In this document: piece after piece, positions 62,381 to 64,000 of the stretch
How the letters are laid out: every line of letters begins with the position of its first letter
Numbering within the stretch: position 1 is the first letter of the stretch
Translations under genes and position numbers: made by a program
NCBI RefSeq assembly: GCF_002864685.1
Contig: NZ_NMQZ01000002.1
Location: 124,001 to 188,000, forward strand
DNA: 64,000 nucleotides
Source: Alloalcanivorax mobilis
GTDB lineage: Bacteria > Pseudomonadota > Gammaproteobacteria > Pseudomonadales > Alcanivoracaceae
Reading direction: 5' to 3'
Notes under the pieces: model-generated
The model's input: only the letters and a program-made list of their open reading frames with translations
What the model was told of the DNA's origin: nothing
The model's database searches: none

Positions 62381-62715
62381 CAGTGTTAGCGTTTTGCGGC
62401 GACTTCAGTGACTTGCCGGATTTTTTTATGCGGCGACGGAGTATTCTGGAGACCTGGTTTGAGCTGAGAGAAGCTCGGCTAGTGAGGGACGAGTGGTATG
62501 TCTGGGGCTCCTGCTCTCTAAACGGCGACTTAGATGCGGTGGTTCGCCGCCTCGAGGATTTTGCGAATGGTGCTCTTCTCAGAAAGAATGGAGATTTTCT
62601 GAGTTTGTATTCCAGGGGTAAGTACCTCCACGAAGAGAAGGTGTTGGATCTCCTGTCTGAGTGGCGGCGATTCTGCTGTGATTTTCAAGATATGATTCGG
62701 AGAGCGAAAGGGTGA
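62377..62715 (+). CDS. Hypothetical soluble protein, second of a coupled pair
   Basis: 112 residues from a GTG overlapping the previous stop. Rich in Trp, Arg, Glu and Leu (RRSILETWFELREARLVRDEW, then LEDFANGALLRKNGDF), acidic to neutral, no membrane segment and no recognised family. Small acidic or mixed-charge proteins after a short ORF in such islands are often immunity proteins. That role is inference from position only. Confidence 0.5.
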   Translation: MTVLAFCGDFSDLPDFFMRRRSILETWFELREARLVRDEWYVWGSCSLNGDLDAVVRRLEDFANGALLRKNGDFLSLYSRGKYLHEEKVLDLLSEWRRFCCDFQDMIRRAKG

Positions 62716-62816
62716 GGGTTTGGTTTTATGCTCTTTATGAATACAACCGGCGGACACGAGGAAAGCATCAACGCACCGGCGGCGGCTGAGTATTCGCGGA
62801 AAGGAAGGTAGGCCTG

Positions 62817-63044
62817 ATGCGGTTCTTCAGGGTGGCGTTGATCGCCTTCGCCTGGATTCTTTCATCGGGCGGGTTGATGAGAGGCTACTACTTTATTGCG
62901 GCACTTTCCGGGTTTCTTGGAATCTGGCCGATTGCAACGCCGGATCACCATAAGAGATGTCATGGCGGGATAGCTTGGGCGGTTGTTTTTGTGCTTGTCA
63001 CGGTGGTTTCTGTTTTGCTGTTCTTGAGAGGGTTGCCTGGTTAG
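62817..63044 (+). CDS. Small two-helix membrane protein
   Basis: 75 residues with AAAGGAAGG 8 nt upstream. Two hydrophobic segments (about 6-34 and 51-71) flank a short basic loop, TPDHHKRCHGG. No family recognised. A degenerate copy of the conserved block of the transglutaminase-like protein begins within 20 bp of its stop, so it appears to belong to a displaced cassette. Confidence 0.5.
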   Translation: MRFFRVALIAFAWILSSGGLMRGYYFIAALSGFLGIWPIATPDHHKRCHGGIAWAVVFVLVTVVSVLLFLRGLPG

Positions 63045-63051
63045 AGATTGG

Positions 63052-63246
63052 CCGGGTTCGGACGCGGCCATGTCCGCCATGGAAAATTAGATGTCGAAAT
63101 AAATGTGCAGTATAGAAAGCAACTCCGCCCACGGCGTCAACGTCGCCAAGGCGCATCAGCACGCTATCACTGAAGATCAGAAAGTATGGACCATGACCCG
63201 AGCCAAGCTCAGCAAAGCCATGACGGCAAGGCATGGATGCTTATGA
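63052..63246 (+). pseudogene. Degenerate copy of the pre-tip block of the transglutaminase-like protein
   Basis: Collinear with about 60830-61020 of the 1036-residue gene (residues ~807-866): TGTCCGCCATGGA occurs in both and the distance to ATGTNCAG is 32 bp in both. Two in-frame stops (63088-63090, 63100-63102) break it; after the second, 47 codons stay open (63103-63246). AHGVNVAKAHQHAITEDQ and VWTMTRAKLSKAM match AHGISAVKALQLAAAEGQ and IWTITRANLSQAM; about half of the 47 residues are identical by eye. It ends by overlapping the next ORF (ATGA). Confidence 0.8.
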
Positions 63247-63668
63247 ATCCTTTTCCTTTACCTTTGTCATCGCCGCTTTCCCAGCTTGTTGCGGAAATGA
63301 TGCTCATCTTTGTGGTGGTGTCTCTTATTCTTTATGTGGTTTTCTTTGCTAGGAAGAGACGCTTTTTCGCTGCGCGAGCAGCGTTAGTGAATTCAGTCAA
63401 TCGGCATTGGGTAGGGAGATATGAATATAAGGTTTCTGGTAAGGTCTATTTTCGGTTGCATTTTTTTAAATCTCGCGATCTCCATGATGGCTTGCTAAGC
63501 AAGCGGAATGGAAAAGGTCCAGGCGGTCGGCTAAAAAAATTTGTCGTAGTTTACTATGATCCACTTTTCCCTTGGGTTTCATGTATTGGTTGTAAGTTTA
63601 GTGCGTTGGCTTTGTTTGTAATGATTTTTTCTTTGGGTGTTTTTCTTTTGGTGATTTTAAAGTTTTAG
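63243..63668 (+). CDS. Membrane protein, possibly DUF3592-like
   Basis: 141 residues from the ATG at 63243, which overlaps the stop of the degenerate pre-tip copy (ATGA). Membrane helices at about 12-35 and 115-140 flank a soluble middle with RYEYKVSGKVYFRLHFF and VVVYYDPLFPWVSC, an arrangement like DUF3592 proteins. AT-rich. It lies between two pieces of the displaced pre-tip copy, so it may be an orphan tip or immunity gene. Family call is weak. Confidence 0.55.
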   Translation: MNPFPLPLSSPLSQLVAEMMLIFVVVSLILYVVFFARKRRFFAARAALVNSVNRHWVGRYEYKVSGKVYFRLHFFKSRDLHDGLLSKRNGKGPGGRLKKFVVVYYDPLFPWVSCIGCKFSALALFVMIFSLGVFLLVILKF

Positions 63669-63719
63669 TTTGGTGTGTTGCCTAAAGTCTCTCGGTAAAG
63701 GTTGCTTAAGGTAAATAAT

Positions 63720-63765
63720 GAAGTGACCGGCCGTGAAAGACCGGTCGACTTCGGGTGGCTATCTT
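63720..63765 (+). pseudogene. Second fragment of a degenerate pre-tip block
   Basis: 63721-63751 matches 61060-61090 of the transglutaminase-like gene at 26 of 31 positions. It reads EVTGRERPVDF against EVTAHERPVNF, then hits TAG. With the fragment at 63052 it keeps the parent order, the membrane ORF lying between them. Confidence 0.7.
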
Positions 63766-63795
63766 AGCTCGGCTCTATGATCCCCGATCCAGACC

Positions 63796-63832
63796 GCGCG
63801 CGCTGTTGCCGGCCTGGTGGCGCGTCTATTGA
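63796..63832 (+). repeat. 28-bp direct repeat, right copy, carrying the probable original helicase 3' end
   Basis: 63796-63823 is identical to 51926-51953. In the helicase frame the sequence continues RALLPAWWRVY and stops with TGA at 63830-63832, overlapping the stop of the convergent cytochrome gene (63826-63828). This looks like the pre-insertion end of the helicase gene. Confidence 0.8.
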
Positions 63833-64000
63833 GCGTGGATCCACTTCTCCAGGGTGCCGGGCGAGCCCAGGCGATAGCCGTCCACGCTCTGGCCGTAATA
63901 GTCCATTGCCTGGTTGGCGTGGAAATCCCGCGCGGTGGCGTCCAGGTCGCCTTTGAAGCGCGGGTCCTGCGGGCGCGGCCGGCTGTTGATGTACGCGGCC
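63826..64000 (-). CDS. Partial c-type cytochrome, TsdA/SoxA-like C-terminus
   Basis: The last 57 codons are in the window; the gene runs off the right edge. It reads AAYINSRPRPQDPRFKGD, then FHANQAMDYYGQSVDGYRLG and ends LEKWIHAQ. The INSxPRPQDPR block is typical of the final helix of diheme cytochromes of the thiosulfate dehydrogenase (TsdA)-like group. Heme-binding CxxCH motifs would lie outside the window, so the exact subfamily is uncertain. It is convergent with the helicase/island. Confidence 0.65.
   Translation of the reverse strand, partial: AAYINSRPRPQDPRFKGDLDATARDFHANQAMDYYGQSVDGYRLGSPGTLEKWIHAQ

Noticed and set aside
62716-62816. Third degenerate pre-tip copy (GCTGAGTATTCGCGG and following bases)
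   Set aside because: Resembles 61025-61065 over only about 20 bp with a gap; too weak to call without an alignment tool.
51926-63823. tRNA gene or integrase for the island
   Set aside because: The repeat lies in a protein-coding 3' end without tRNA-like structure, and no ORF inside resembles a tyrosine or serine recombinase.

Overview
The window is GC-rich, densely coded gammaproteobacterial chromosome. The gene mix (tandem type-B esterases, RIO1-like kinase, many MFS pumps with TetR/AraC regulators, an FMN riboswitch before a lone ribH, FAN1 next to an XPD-like helicase) would suit an Alcanivorax-type marine or hydrocarbon bacterium. That placement rests on gene content and memory only. No rRNA, tRNA, CRISPR array or recognisable integrase or transposase was seen.

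Layout. 0-8.7 kb: three regulator/target units (TetR with an MBL-fold gene, AraC with an ABM-like gene, TetR with an EmrB/EmrA-type pump), an amidase and a toxin-first HigB/HigA-like pair. 8.7-19.2 kb: two paralogous lipoprotein carboxylesterases with a divergent AraC regulator, a DUF72 protein, a subclass B1 metallo-beta-lactamase that resembles VIM but carries a lipobox, and a run of small genes (alpha/beta hydrolase, DUF2695, RlaP-type nucleotidyltransferase, DUF2185). 19.4-27.8 kb: mntH, then DUF1611, an alanine/ornithine-racemase-like enzyme, an MDR dehydrogenase and a proline-racemase-like protein lacking both catalytic cysteines, followed by a TetR-controlled MFS transporter. This looks like an imino- or D-amino-acid catabolic locus. 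27.8-51.97 kb: RIO kinase, nitronate monooxygenase, a GDPD with a CBM6-like tail, riboswitch plus ribH, a CPA1 antiporter, a second pump, SDR/TetR and aldo-keto reductase units, a TonB-receptor remnant, a CoA transferase, a thioredoxin, and FAN1 coupled to a helicase with its own nuclease domain.

51.93-63.82 kb is an apparent 11.87-kb island. A perfect 28-bp direct repeat lies in the last codons of the helicase gene and again at 63796-63823. The right copy reads on in frame to a plausible original helicase C-terminus (RALLPAWWRVY, stop) that overlaps the convergent cytochrome gene. The island encodes a secreted 2076-residue protein (alpha-alpha toroid, carboxypeptidase-regulatory-like repeats, CARDB-like domains, VWA with an intact MIDAS) and a 1036-residue transglutaminase-like partner whose nucleophile position is Ala. 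The partner's C-terminal tip switches abruptly to AT-rich, glycine-rich membrane-type sequence. AT-rich small ORFs and two degenerate copies of the segment preceding the tip follow. This is the layout of polymorphic toxin/immunity loci and is the best candidate here for an undescribed system.

Most regulation that can be read directly comes from inverted repeats in divergent promoters at 249-296, 5396-5420, 26993-27042, 40673-40695 with 41318-41340, and 52050-52071.
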